64,000 bases of DNA from Ruegeria faecimaris (GTDB taxonomy: Bacteria > Pseudomonadota > Alphaproteobacteria > Rhodobacterales > Rhodobacteraceae). The stretch is taken from NCBI RefSeq assembly GCF_900182615.1, contig NZ_FXTE01000016.1, forward strand, positions 1 to 64,000. The letters are read 5' to 3'. Under the pieces are notes generated by a model, which had not been told where the DNA came from, ran no database searches, and saw only the letters and a list, made by a program, of their open reading frames with translations. Position 1 is the stretch's first letter; every line of letters starts with the position of its first letter. The position numbers were made by a program, and so were the translations under genes. Of the stretch, positions 16,897-25,943 are shown piece by piece.

Positions 16897-17657
16897 TTCT
16901 ACGCAGTAGGATGTGTCACAATCAATTTGCTTAGATTGGAATGACATAAAGACCAGCGTAAAAATGCCAGCGCCATGCCGCGAAGTAGAGTTTGTTTGCG
17001 CCGCCCTCGGACAGCGCAGGTGTATCGGTAATAGTCATCTAGTGGCCTCCAAGCACAATCGCGCCGCATCCAGCGGGATACGGGCATCTTTGATTTCAAT
17101 AGAAGGTAATGAAATCAGGCGTGAGGCAGGTCGCGGGTCAAACGCGCGGGATCGAGATCATTGCGCTCGGCAACGCGCTTGGCGATAAATTCGAAAGTTT
17201 GCGTTGCTGTGGTCTGTACGAAGCGTGGACAACTGTCTTGAATCAGAACGGACGTGTTGCTGATGCGGCAAGCTTCGCAATCAACGGTCACTGGTGCGCT
17301 GTCGCCATCTATATTTCCGCAGATGCCGCTCAACTGCCCGCCTGCCGCAATATAGGCGGTGAGTTCCGGGGTCGTAGACATGGGAGCTGTCCGATGCGCA
17401 AAGCTCAGCATTCGTGACTTTGGGCTCAGAGCCGACCTCAGATGCGGCGCGGCATCTGCCAGTTTCGCAGAACCAGCATCGTGGCAGAACGGCCCATAAG
17501 AGACATTCTACAACCGAGCGGATTACTGAAATACAGCGTTGCAAACCGGCGTTTGCTGCCAGTGCATACCCATTCGCAGCAATATCTACACTATCCGGGA
17601 AAGACCGGAATTGGTCACGACAGCGGTCGTTCTAACATTTTGGCTGCAGACAAGCTG
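16897..17657. other. mostly non-coding region around a doubtful small gene
   Basis: Between the regulator and the hydrolase gene the only candidate is the small frame at 17115-17381, listed separately. The rest (16897-17114 and 17382-17657) shows no frame with protein-like composition, no clear terminator and no RNA gene that I can recognise. Confidence 0.5.
17115..17381 (-). CDS. small Cys-rich protein, possibly the remnant of a DUF2946-like gene
   Basis: An 88-residue frame beginning MSTTPELTAYIAAGGQLSGI and containing a CGN…DCEACR cysteine pattern reminiscent of small DUF2946-type exported proteins of Rhodobacterales. Those normally carry a signal peptide, which is absent here, and no convincing ribosome site precedes the ATG. 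Upstream frames on the same strand are interrupted, so it may be the 3' part of a decayed gene. The family resemblance is from memory of the pattern and is weak. Confidence 0.3.
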   Translation of the reverse strand: MSTTPELTAYIAAGGQLSGICGNIDGDSAPVTVDCEACRISNTSVLIQDSCPRFVQTTATQTFEFIAKRVAERNDLDPARLTRDLPHA

Positions 17658-18377
17658 TCAGGCGGTACAAAAATCTCGCAGTATCGAATTAAAGAGCCCC
17701 GGCTTCTCTAAATGCGTCGCGTGAGCACATCCAGGTATCACGGCGAGGTTGGCGTCGGGAATTGATTGCCACAATTGTTCGGTTTGGCTCCATGGATAGG
17801 TCCGATCCCGGTCACCCCAAATCACCAACGTACGGGTCATGATATCCGCCAAATGTTTGGCGCCGCTCCAACTTTCCATTGCGTCGAGCCCAATTAGCAT
17901 GGTTTGCAGGCTGCATTGTTCTGCAATCATAGCACAGTCCTCATAGGCCGCAGCTTTTCCCCGATCAAGAAACCAGGTTGCCGCAATACGTCTGGCCGTG
18001 GCTCTTGGTCCTTCTGTATTGGCCCGATGCTTTGAGGTGTCGATTGTCTCAAACCGGCCGGGTAAAATGCCGATTGTTCCGGTTCCGTACAGCACCAACT
18101 GGTCGATGCGGTCGGGTGCACGGGCAACCATTTCCTGAACGATCATCCCGCCCATTGAATGGCCGATCAGGATAAACCGCTCAATCCCACGCGCGCTTAA
18201 TTCTCTCAGCGCCCACTCGGCAAAGCCCGCAATACTGGCGGGGGCCTCGAGATGTGCGTTTTCACCAAATCCTGGTAGATCCAGGGCCACGACATTGAAA
18301 CCGGCCAGAGCATCGACTTGCCCCAACCAATGCTGACTGCCGCCCAAAAATCCATGGACGAATACGACAGGTGTCAT
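17658..18377 (-). CDS. alpha/beta-fold hydrolase coupled to the betaine-type ABC transporter
   Basis: A 239-residue alpha/beta hydrolase. The oxyanion motif VHGFLGG is at residues 7-13. The nucleophile elbow GHSMGG gives Ser74. The acid is in IWGDRDRTYP and the catalytic His in CAHATHLEKP near the C-terminus. Its ATG overlaps the permease stop (ATGA at 18374-18377), so it is the last cistron of the transporter operon. No signal peptide, so it is cytoplasmic. It may cleave an ester or amide brought in by the transporter, which is inference from context. Alternatives such as epoxide hydrolase or haloperoxidase-type esterase cannot be excluded. Confidence 0.82.
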   Translation of the reverse strand: MTPVVFVHGFLGGSQHWLGQVDALAGFNVVALDLPGFGENAHLEAPASIAGFAEWALRELSARGIERFILIGHSMGGMIVQEMVARAPDRIDQLVLYGTGTIGILPGRFETIDTSKHRANTEGPRATARRIAATWFLDRGKAAAYEDCAMIAEQCSLQTMLIGLDAMESWSGAKHLADIMTRTLVIWGDRDRTYPWSQTEQLWQSIPDANLAVIPGCAHATHLEKPGLFNSILRDFCTA

Positions 18378-19915
18378 TTGCGCCCACCCTGTACAATGCG
18401 ATCAAGGATCATGGCGCAGAAAAGGATCGCAAACCCGGCGAGGATGCCTTGGCCCACATTGGCATATTGCAACGCTTCCAGCACGTCCTCACCCAGCCCC
18501 TTGGCGCCAATCAGCGAGGCCACGACGACCATCGCCAGCGACAACATAATCGTCTGGTTGATCCCCGCGCGGATCGATGGGCTTGCTAATGGAAGATCTA
18601 CTTTAGTGAGCAAGTACCACTTATTGGCACCGAAACTAATAGCTGCTTCGCGCACGCTTTCTGGTACACCACGCAGACCAAGAACGGTCAATCGTACCAC
18701 CGGTGTGCCGCCAAAAATCATCGTGACCACAACCGCCGCTGGCTTTCCAACGCCGAAGAACGCAATCACAGGCACCATGAACACGAAGGCTGGCATGGTT
18801 TGCATGAAATCCATGATCGGCTGGATAAACGCATAGAACCGTGGGCGACGGGCAGCAAACATGCCGAGCGGAATTCCGATAACAATCGACAGACACGCCG
18901 CTGTCCCCAACAAGGCCAGCGTCGTCATGGCACCTTCCCAGAAACCCAGCAGACCCATATAGGCCAGAAATGCGCCCGAATAGATCGCCGTGCTGATGCC
19001 CGCTGTCAGCCAGGTCAGCAGAATAATCAAGCTCGCAATCACGATCCATGGCGTCTGAACCAGTATGACTTCTAGCGCATCCAACAGAGTGCGGATGCCG
19101 AATGTCAGCCCATCAAAGAAGGTCTCGCTGTTGCGTACGCACCAGGCGATGAAATCTTCTACCCAAGTGATACTGGTCAGGCGGATGTTTGGGTCTGTCG
19201 GAAAATGGCTAAGCAGTGAAAAGCGCCCTGGGAAGCTGTAATGCAACATTGCCGCGGCGACGATTAACGCCATGAAGATTGCGCTGAACACGATCTGCGA
19301 CACCGGCATGGCCGAACGGATCGAACGATCCGATAGCCACTCCGAGAAACGCGCCTCAAGCGCCCAGTTCGCCACCTGTGACTGTATGAATTTGATGATG
19401 ATCAGTATGATCAGGCCGGTTAGAATGATGTAAGGACCTTCAGCTGCCATCGCCTCGGCCTCGGCACGGATACCCCCTATGTTTTCTTCAAGCGAGTCCA
19501 CCGTTCGCTGATAGACATCGATCTTGTCCGAATTGTTTTCGATAGCCGCCGCCAATTGCTGACGGCGCAGTTCAAGCGTCCCTTCAATCGATGCAATACG
19601 CTCCATTGCCTCGGCTGCCAGATCGCCGAACAACCCTCGCGCAATCTGCACAAAGGCTATTGTTTCGAGGATCAGAAATGGTAACGCCCATGACCACAGA
19701 CCTCGCGCACCGAACCAGACCGGACCAAACAATCCGGCCATCAGATTGAAAGTTGGTGTAAAGCGGGACGATGCACCAATCTTGTCGAAATTACGGATGT
19801 AGTAGTCAGGGCTGGTGCGCACAAATGTGCGAATGTTTTCACGCCGCTCTTCGGCATAGGCAAGGGCCGCTTCGCTTTCGGTATCTTCCAGCGGGTTCAC
19901 ATCAGAAATGCTCAT
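18374..19915 (-). CDS. betaine/choline-type ABC transporter permease (ProW/OpuAB-like)
   Basis: A 513-residue permease, longer than the usual 280-350. The C-terminal half carries the binding-protein-dependent transport domain (GIPLGMFAARRPRFYAFIQP, MQTMPAFVFMVPV, REAAISFGANKWYLLTKVDLPLA as the EAA loop). The N-terminal half adds membrane segments and a coiled-coil-like stretch (about 100-135, EGTLELRRQQLAAAIENNSD). It overlaps the ATPase gene by 4 bases upstream and the hydrolase by 4 bases downstream. It forms the membrane pore for the quaternary-amine binding protein at 21035-22000. Confidence 0.87.
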   Translation of the reverse strand: MSISDVNPLEDTESEAALAYAEERRENIRTFVRTSPDYYIRNFDKIGASSRFTPTFNLMAGLFGPVWFGARGLWSWALPFLILETIAFVQIARGLFGDLAAEAMERIASIEGTLELRRQQLAAAIENNSDKIDVYQRTVDSLEENIGGIRAEAEAMAAEGPYIILTGLIILIIIKFIQSQVANWALEARFSEWLSDRSIRSAMPVSQIVFSAIFMALIVAAAMLHYSFPGRFSLLSHFPTDPNIRLTSITWVEDFIAWCVRNSETFFDGLTFGIRTLLDALEVILVQTPWIVIASLIILLTWLTAGISTAIYSGAFLAYMGLLGFWEGAMTTLALLGTAACLSIVIGIPLGMFAARRPRFYAFIQPIMDFMQTMPAFVFMVPVIAFFGVGKPAAVVVTMIFGGTPVVRLTVLGLRGVPESVREAAISFGANKWYLLTKVDLPLASPSIRAGINQTIMLSLAMVVVASLIGAKGLGEDVLEALQYANVGQGILAGFAILFCAMILDRIVQGGRK

Positions 19916-20967
19916 GACACTTCGGTCCCTTCGATCACGGTGCGCAACAGATCGGCACGGGTTATGACGCCAACATCCACGCCGCCGTCCTCCACAAGGA
20001 TTGCGCTACTGTTGTCGATCGCCAGATTGATCAGCGTGCTCAGATTTTCGTCTTCATTCACGCGCGGGGCATCCGACGGTAGCGGTCCATGGGCCGCAAT
20101 ATGTTCTGGAATTGGCCGCATGACCGCATGGGCGCGCACAACTTTGAGGCGTGAAATACCCGCAACGAAATCAGCCACATAGTCATCAGCGGGGTTCATC
20201 ACGATGTCTTCGGCTGTCCCGATCTGCACCACCTTGCCGTCCCGCATGATGGCGATCCGATTGCCGATGCGGACGGCTTCATCAAGGTCATGGGTAATGA
20301 AGATCGTAGTCTTCTTGAGAATCTTGCTCAGCCGGATGAATTCATCCTGTAATTGTCGCCGGATCAGCGGATCAAGGGCCGAAAACGGTTCATCCATCAA
20401 AAGCACGTCGGGGTTGGCGGCCAAGGCGCGGGCCAGACCCACACGTTGTTGCATGCCACCGGACAGCTCGTGTGCGAACTTTGACCCCCAGGCGCCCAGT
20501 TCGACAATATCGAGAATAGCAGCAGCCTGACGCATGCGTTCATTCTTGCTGACCTGTCGGATTTCCAGTGGCATTGCCACGTTATCCAACACCGACCGAT
20601 GCGGCATCAGCGCAAAGTTCTGAAACACCATACCGATTTTGTTGTTGCGAAACTGCTGAAGCTCTTTTGGCCCCAAGGCCATGACATCAGTGCCTTCGAT
20701 TTCGATCTTACCAGCTGTCGGCTCCAGCAGTCGGTTGAAATGGCGAACCAGGGTGGATTTACCGCTGCCTGACAGACCCATGATGCAAAAAATCTCACCC
20801 CGGTTTACCGACAGGCTGACATCAGCGACGCCGACAACACAGTTGTATTCGGCCAGCACTTGGGACTTGTCCAACCCGCGGTCGCGGATCGCCTGCAGCG
20901 CCACCTCGGGTCTGCCTCCGAAAATTTTCCAGACATTCGAAATTTCGATAACGGTGTCGTCGCTCAT
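19912..20967 (-). CDS. betaine/choline-type ABC transporter ATPase (ProV/OpuAA-like)
   Basis: A 351-residue ATPase. Walker A GLSGSGKST, signature LSGGMQQRVGLARAL, Walker B VLLMDEPFSALD and the H-loop TIFITHDLDEA are all present. An N-terminal extension (VWKIFGGRPEVALQAIRDRG) and a C-terminal CBS-like segment (LSTLINLAIDNSSAILVEDG) are typical of the ProV/OpuAA subgroup; the CBS part may sense osmolarity. I chose ATG 20967, preceded by GGAGG; the frame open further upstream has no ribosome site and a non-homologous leader. Confidence 0.92.
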   Translation of the reverse strand: MSDDTVIEISNVWKIFGGRPEVALQAIRDRGLDKSQVLAEYNCVVGVADVSLSVNRGEIFCIMGLSGSGKSTLVRHFNRLLEPTAGKIEIEGTDVMALGPKELQQFRNNKIGMVFQNFALMPHRSVLDNVAMPLEIRQVSKNERMRQAAAILDIVELGAWGSKFAHELSGGMQQRVGLARALAANPDVLLMDEPFSALDPLIRRQLQDEFIRLSKILKKTTIFITHDLDEAVRIGNRIAIMRDGKVVQIGTAEDIVMNPADDYVADFVAGISRLKVVRAHAVMRPIPEHIAAHGPLPSDAPRVNEDENLSTLINLAIDNSSAILVEDGGVDVGVITRADLLRTVIEGTEVS

Positions 20968-20990
20968 AGGTCCTCCAGAGATCTGCTTTT

Positions 20991-21017
20991 GGGTGGCGCC
21001 AACAGATGCCGCCACCC
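20991..21017 (-). repeat. stem-loop between the binding-protein and ATPase genes
   Basis: GGGTGGCG at 20991-20998 pairs with CGCCACCC at 21010-21017 across an 11-nt loop. It lies in the 67-bp gap after the binding-protein stop. No U-tract follows on the minus strand, so it is probably a stabilising or partially terminating hairpin that favours expression of the binding protein. Confidence 0.65.
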
Positions 21018-21034
21018 TGTTTCTGGAAGTGGGA

Positions 21035-22000
21035 TCAGAGACCCAGCCAAGCGTCGACGCGATCCGGGTTCGCTTCGACCCATTCGCGGGCAACCTCTGC
21101 CGGATCGCGACCTTTGCCGCTGATCTCATAGGCGAAACCGCTGACATCATCCGCAGTCAATGCGAAATTCGCGAAGAAATCAGCAATCGCAGGTGAGCGG
21201 TCTGGCAACGTATTAGACCATGCGATCTGGACGTTCTTCAGGGCGTCTTTGGTGGCTACACTGGATTTGCTATACCAATCCGGATCGTCCGATGGCTGCA
21301 CCATCACGTATTTTGCCGGGTCGAACGTCGGCTCGCTCAGCATTTGAACGTCGAACATGTACCAGACCGCGTGTGGCTTGTAGCAATAGAAGGCATAGCC
21401 CTCGCCTTTGGCGATGCTGTCTTTGATACGCGCGGTCTTCACACTTTCTTCTGCACGCACGGGCTCGATGAAATCAAGCAGACCGTAGTCGCGCGTTTTC
21501 ACCTCGTTCACATTGGCCGAAGCCCAGCCGGGGGCGCCAATCCACATCTCACCCTTGCCGTTGCCATCGCTGTCCATCAGGGCGGCGACATCAGGGCGGC
21601 CCAGATCAGCTATGTCGGTGATATTGTTGGCCTCACCAAAGTCCTTGCTGACGCAAAAACCCTGATTGCCTTCGTAGGGGTTCGAGGACAATGTTACCGT
21701 ACCGGCCTCGTCGACATACTTCTTGGTAAAGCTCTCCTGATTGGGCAGCCACACATCTGGATGCACGTCGATGTCACCTTTGCCCTGATCCATGGCTTGA
21801 AAGATGGTTGCATTGTTACCGGGCACATATTCAACCGTCCCGCCGATGCGCGTTTCAACAACGGCACCCAGAAGATGAGCGATTGCCTGCGCCCCGGTCC
21901 AAGACGGCACACCGATTTTAACCTCTTCCGCCGCGAATGCGGGCATCGCATAGATACCTACCGCCGCTGCCATACCAAATGCCTTTAGCTTGTTTCTCAT
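21035..22000 (-). CDS. glycine-betaine/choline-type ABC substrate-binding protein (ProX/OpuAC-like)
   Basis: A 321-residue periplasmic protein with a signal peptide (…AAAVGIYAMPAFA, cleavage about residue 23). The mature part has the OpuAC pattern EEVKIGVPSWTGAQAIAHLL, DIDVHPDVWLPN, and scattered Trp/Tyr residues (WIGAPGWAS, FYCYKPHAVWYMF) suited to an aromatic cage for a quaternary ammonium. It is the first gene of the operon with the ATPase, permease and hydrolase. Choline, glycine betaine, carnitine or DMSP-type ligands are all possible. Confidence 0.9.
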   Translation of the reverse strand: MRNKLKAFGMAAAVGIYAMPAFAAEEVKIGVPSWTGAQAIAHLLGAVVETRIGGTVEYVPGNNATIFQAMDQGKGDIDVHPDVWLPNQESFTKKYVDEAGTVTLSSNPYEGNQGFCVSKDFGEANNITDIADLGRPDVAALMDSDGNGKGEMWIGAPGWASANVNEVKTRDYGLLDFIEPVRAEESVKTARIKDSIAKGEGYAFYCYKPHAVWYMFDVQMLSEPTFDPAKYVMVQPSDDPDWYSKSSVATKDALKNVQIAWSNTLPDRSPAIADFFANFALTADDVSGFAYEISGKGRDPAEVAREWVEANPDRVDAWLGL

Positions 22001-22198
22001 GATAGTCTCCTCTGTTGAATTGCGCCGTATTTTGGCGTCGTTTTTTTAGTCAATCTCATTCCCATCGCTCGGCGGTGTCGTACAAAGTCGTCTCGGGCTG
22101 CGACTTCGGACGGAAGGGGAAAAGGGGGACAAACCGCCAGGCCCTAGCTTAAAGTCTAGAGCATGAGGTTTTCTGAGGGCCAATTCGAACATTTCATC

Positions 22199-22223
22199 AA
22201 ACTATTCCCGCAATGCATAGTTT
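22199..22223. promoter_or_regulatory. LysR-type T-N11-A dyad upstream of the lysR gene at 22254
   Basis: AAACTAT at 22199-22205 and ATAGTTT at 22217-22223 form a perfect 7-bp inverted repeat with an 11-nt spacer, exactly the T-N11-A rule for LysR boxes. It lies 31-55 bp upstream of the LysR start in the divergent region shared with the betaine-type operon. Assignment to this regulator is by position and form. Confidence 0.6.
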
Positions 22224-22253
22224 TGAGTATGCTCGACCAATGCTTCCTTGGAA

Positions 22254-23153
22254 ATGCAGGTACACACATTGGATTTGAACTGGCTGCGCGACTTTGAATG
22301 CCTCGCCCGGACACTGAACTTCACCCGAGCCTCCGATGAACGCAACATCACACAATCCGCATTCAGTCGTAGAATCAAAGCGTTGGAGAGCTGGGTCGGG
22401 CTGCCTCTGGTCAATCGCGCCACCTATCCTGTTCAATTGACAGAAGCAGGTCAACAATTCTTGCCGGTCGCTTTAGCGGCGATCTCACAACTGTCAGAAT
22501 CCCGTCAATCGCTGCGGGATGCCGATCGTGGGGATAGCCGTTTCATCCGGTTTTCGGTCCTCCACACGATCGCGGTTAATTTTTTGGCAAGTCGCATCGA
22601 AGAGTTGCAGATGCAAATTCCCGATCTGCGCACTCGAGTATTGTCCGATTCCCTAAGCACCTGCTGTGACCTGTTGGTCGAGGGCGCAGTGGACATTCTC
22701 TTGTGTTACAATCACCACTCGGTTTCACCGATGATTGATGAAACCGCATTTGAGCGAAAAGACCTGTTAAAGGATCGTCTGGTGCCAGTGGCTACAGCTG
22801 ATTCAGCGCGTGCCATGGGTTGGAGTCTCGCAGAGCAGGATGGCCCACCCATCCCCTATCTGGCATATGATCGTTCTTCGTTTTTAGGCATGGTTGTAGA
22901 AAATACCATAGACCGCAAACCCCTGAACGCCGAGACGATTTATGTTGATAGTCTGGTTGAGACAATCAAGAGACGCCTGATTACCGGAAGCGGCTTTGCC
23001 TGGATGCCCGAAACTGCGATTTCGCCAGAGCTGGACGCGGGATTGCTGGTGCCAATCGGCGATGACGCGTGGTGTGCCACCTTGACGATTTCCGCATTTG
23101 CCAATCCGGCGACCTTTGATCAGACAGCGCAACAGCTTTGGGACCAATTATGA
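22254..23153 (+). CDS. LysR-family regulator divergent from the betaine-type transporter
   Basis: A 299-residue LysR-type regulator. Helix-turn-helix at about 5-62 (LDLNWLRDFECLARTLNFTR … ITQSAFSRRIKALESWVG), then an effector domain. I take ATG 22254; a TTG two codons upstream is also possible and neither has a strong ribosome site. It is divergent from the binding-protein gene and the perfect T-N11-A dyad lies between them, which points to control of that transporter, its own gene, or both. The ligand could be the imported amine or a metabolite. Confidence 0.88.
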   Translation: MQVHTLDLNWLRDFECLARTLNFTRASDERNITQSAFSRRIKALESWVGLPLVNRATYPVQLTEAGQQFLPVALAAISQLSESRQSLRDADRGDSRFIRFSVLHTIAVNFLASRIEELQMQIPDLRTRVLSDSLSTCCDLLVEGAVDILLCYNHHSVSPMIDETAFERKDLLKDRLVPVATADSARAMGWSLAEQDGPPIPYLAYDRSSFLGMVVENTIDRKPLNAETIYVDSLVETIKRRLITGSGFAWMPETAISPELDAGLLVPIGDDAWCATLTISAFANPATFDQTAQQLWDQL

Positions 23154-23214
23154 ACAAAGGTATCTGTTGACTTACAGATTGCCTCCGAACGCTGTGGCGC
23201 ACTTATTCAATCGC

Positions 23215-23916
23215 CTAAACTTGCCCTGCGTGGGAAAATTCGACAATCGCCTGGACAAGCAGGTCAATCGTATCAATGGCATTGACCTCGGCCGCAACAC
23301 TATCAGCGATGAGCGAGAATTCTGAGCAAGCCACAAGCTGCAGGTCTGCTCCTGCGGCAACAAGTTCTTTCGAGGCAACTCTTAGTGTTTCACGCCCTTC
23401 ATTGCACGGGCCGTCCGTCTTAATTTTTCGGATCGCTGCAAGCATTTTTTCATCGTCTGCCGGCCAAACAACCGAAAGCCCACGCGTTTGCAGCGTTGTC
23501 TCGAATAGATAAGTACGTTGTACGGCTGGCGAGGCAAGCATTCCGATACATCCCCCTGACCCAAGCGTCCGAGCTGCATATTCAGCTGCCAGTTCGATCA
23601 AGTTCAGCAAGGGGATGTCCACGGAATCCGTAATCGCCTTGGCATAGTGATGGGCGGTGTTGCACGGCATCGCCAGCGCTAAGGCTCCAGCATCTTCTAG
23701 CCGACGCGCCATAGCGGCAAGCGTCGGCCCCGGATCCTCGCCGACGCCGTCGAGCAGATGACGAACCCGCGACGGCACCTGCGGGTTCATGTCGATCAAC
23801 AAAGGTATGTGGTCTTGGTCATCAGTTGCGGGTACTGCCGCCACCAGCTTGCGCTGGAGGAGGATCGTCGCTTCGGGCCCCATACCGCCAAGAATTCCAA
23901 CCGGGCGCAGTGTCAT
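23215..23916 (-). CDS. aspartate/glutamate racemase-family protein
   Basis: A 233-residue cofactor-independent racemase-family protein. It begins with the family GILGGMGPEAT and has the first catalytic Cys in MPCNTAHHY and the second in ACSEFSL (family GCTE-like). Both Cys are therefore in place for a two-base racemisation. It follows the PLP-enzyme gene with only 3 bases between, so it is probably co-translated. Substrate not determined. A role in converting an amino-acid enantiomer for the neighbouring lyase or desulfhydrase is an attractive inference. Confidence 0.85.
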   Translation of the reverse strand: MTLRPVGILGGMGPEATILLQRKLVAAVPATDDQDHIPLLIDMNPQVPSRVRHLLDGVGEDPGPTLAAMARRLEDAGALALAMPCNTAHHYAKAITDSVDIPLLNLIELAAEYAARTLGSGGCIGMLASPAVQRTYLFETTLQTRGLSVVWPADDEKMLAAIRKIKTDGPCNEGRETLRVASKELVAAGADLQLVACSEFSLIADSVAAEVNAIDTIDLLVQAIVEFSHAGQV

Positions 23917-23919
23917 GGC

Positions 23920-24933
23920 TCAGACAGTCACCCAGCGGTTTTGATGATCAAAGGCAAAATCATACCCCCCAAGGGCTGCGGCACCCCCGGTGTGCAGGAA
24001 CACAATCCGTTCGCCATTGAACTCACCCTTGCGCGCAAGATCAATCAGACCGGCTGCGCCCTTGGCCGAATAGCACGGGTCGAGAAGGATACCTTCGAGC
24101 TCTGCAAACATCCGGATCGCCTCAATGCCGCTTTTGGTCGGCAGGCCATAGCCCTCGCCGACATAGTCAGTATTGGCCTTCACGTCTTCGCGCTTGACTA
24201 CACCAGCACAGCCCAGTTTCTCGGCTGTTTTACAGGCCAGGTCATATACCATCTGTTCCTGCTTGGGCTGCGGTGCCCTTGTGCCGATGCCCAGCACGGG
24301 CACCTGCGCATTCATGGCACACATGCCCGTCACCAATCCGGCTTGCGTTCCCGAAGAGCCGGTTGCATGCACCAATCTGTCAATTTGCAAACCACTGTTA
24401 TTTGCTTGTGACAACAGCTCAAAGGCCGCGTTCACATAGCCGAGTGCGCCGATCGGGTTCGATCCACCGCCGGGAATGACATAGACATTGTGCCCTTCCG
24501 CGCGCTTCTTTTCGGCTGCTTTTTCCATCTCACCCGGCATGTCGTGGCCGCCGGGAAATTTCTCAGTCGTGGCCCCATGCAAATGGTCCAGCAGGACGTT
24601 GCCGTTGGTGTTGTAGTTTCCATCCTGGTAACCGGTGCGATCCTCCAAAAGGATGTGACAGGCAAGCCCCAGCTTGGCGGCAAATGCAGCCGTCTGCCGA
24701 CCGTGGTTGGTTTGCGTGGCCCCTTGGGTCATCACCATGTCGGCACCCTGCGCCTCGGCCTCAGCCATTAGAAATTCAAGCTTGCGGGTCTTGTTGCCGC
24801 CGGTCGACATACCGGTGCAATCATCGCGTTTGATCCATATTTCGACCCCCAGCTCTTTTGACAATCGCGTCATGGGTTCAAGCGGTGTTGGAAGATGGGC
24901 AAGATGCAGACGGGGAAAACGGGCAAGGTGCAT
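23920..24933 (-). CDS. cuyA: PLP-dependent L-cysteate sulfo-lyase / D-cysteine desulfhydrase
   Basis: A 337-residue fold-type II PLP enzyme of the ACC-deaminase/D-cysteine desulfhydrase family. Lys of the Schiff base is in [12 protein letters not shown]; the phosphate-binding loop is [11 protein letters not shown]. The N-terminus [18 protein letters not shown] and the HILLEDRTG … [12 protein letters not shown] block resemble CuyA of Ruegeria, which cleaves L-cysteate to pyruvate, sulfite and ammonia. D-cysteine desulfhydrase is the alternative and cannot be separated by eye. Start ATG 24933 follows AGGA at 8-nt spacing, better than a TTG 10 codons upstream. Divergent LysR at 25056 and coupled racemase downstream. 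Confidence 0.75.
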   Translation of the reverse strand: MHLARFPRLHLAHLPTPLEPMTRLSKELGVEIWIKRDDCTGMSTGGNKTRKLEFLMAEAEAQGADMVMTQGATQTNHGRQTAAFAAKLGLACHILLEDRTGYQDGNYNTNGNVLLDHLHGATTEKFPGGHDMPGEMEKAAEKKRAEGHNVYVIPGGGSNPIGALGYVNAAFELLSQANNSGLQIDRLVHATGSSGTQAGLVTGMCAMNAQVPVLGIGTRAPQPKQEQMVYDLACKTAEKLGCAGVVKREDVKANTDYVGEGYGLPTKSGIEAIRMFAELEGILLDPCYSAKGAAGLIDLARKGEFNGERIVFLHTGGAAALGGYDFAFDHQNRWVTV

Positions 24934-25055
24934 GTCATGGTTCCTAATATTTGCTTTTGTCAACTTACTACGCGCTGAGGCGCATTCCTAATTCGAACTT
25001 CGGTACATAAATTGCAGGAATTGCATGTTGTCACGAACTGCACTATCGATCCGCC

Positions 25056-25943
25056 ATGCGTCTTGAGTGGATCGATGATATATTGGCCGTGCTTGATAGC
25101 GGCTCTCTCGCCCGCGCCGCTGAAAAGCGATTGCTGACGCAATCTGCGTTTACTCGACGGGTGCGGCTTATCGAAGACAACATCGGCGCAACGCTGTTTG
25201 ATCGCCGCCGCAAGCCAGTCTCTTTGATGCCAGGCGTGCGGGAACTGGAATTTGAATTACGTGAACTCAGCACCCGGCTGCATGGGCTTCGGCACAGCCT
25301 AAAAACCGCGAGTGATCAGGCCGGCAAGTCGCTGTCTTTCGTTTGCCAACACGCCCTCACAACGACGGTTTCCCCCGAAATTGTGCGTGTTTTGACTGAA
25401 GATGGCGAAACCTCGGTTCGCGTGCGGTCAGGAAATCAAGACGAGTGCCTACTGCATCTGATTTCGAAGGAGGTCGATTTTGCCATCATGTACGCGGTGC
25501 CTGATGACAAGATGCAAGAACCCGTCAACGTATTTGAAACCAAAACGCTGGGGATGGATACGTTAATTCCCGTCTGCGCGCCTGCTGTGCGTCCGCAAGT
25601 GACGGAAGCCGCAATTCCAACAATCAGCTACCCGCCCGAGGTTTTTCTCGGGCAGGTCTATTCCCGGATGATCGCCCCGCGTTTGCCTGAAGGTAAAACC
25701 GCAATACCCAAGGCCGAAACCGCGCTTACATTGGCCATTCTAGAATACGCCCTGAATGAAATCGGAATTGCCTGGCTGCCCCACTCGCTGGTCGCGACCC
25801 ACCTTTCTGACGGCAGGCTTATGTGCATCGAAGATGTGCTGCCCACTCAAATTCTGGCAATCAGGATGGTCCGCTTGGCAAAAGCGCAGCCAGATCATGC
25901 GGAGCAAATATGGAAACAACTTGAAGACATTTTAAGTTTCTAG
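25056..25943 (+). CDS. LysR-family regulator divergent from the cuyA-like gene
   Basis: A 295-residue LysR regulator with a short N-terminal helix-turn-helix (MRLEWIDDILAVLDSGSLAR … LLTQSAFTRRVRLIEDNIG) and an effector domain starting SLSFVCQHALTT. It is transcribed away from the PLP-enzyme/racemase pair with about 120 bp between, so it likely activates them. In the shared region ATTCCT (24984-24989) and AGGAAT (25016-25021) form a distant inverted repeat; this is too weak to call an operator. The gene is followed by a long non-coding stretch. Confidence 0.88.
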   Translation: MRLEWIDDILAVLDSGSLARAAEKRLLTQSAFTRRVRLIEDNIGATLFDRRRKPVSLMPGVRELEFELRELSTRLHGLRHSLKTASDQAGKSLSFVCQHALTTTVSPEIVRVLTEDGETSVRVRSGNQDECLLHLISKEVDFAIMYAVPDDKMQEPVNVFETKTLGMDTLIPVCAPAVRPQVTEAAIPTISYPPEVFLGQVYSRMIAPRLPEGKTAIPKAETALTLAILEYALNEIGIAWLPHSLVATHLSDGRLMCIEDVLPTQILAIRMVRLAKAQPDHAEQIWKQLEDILSF

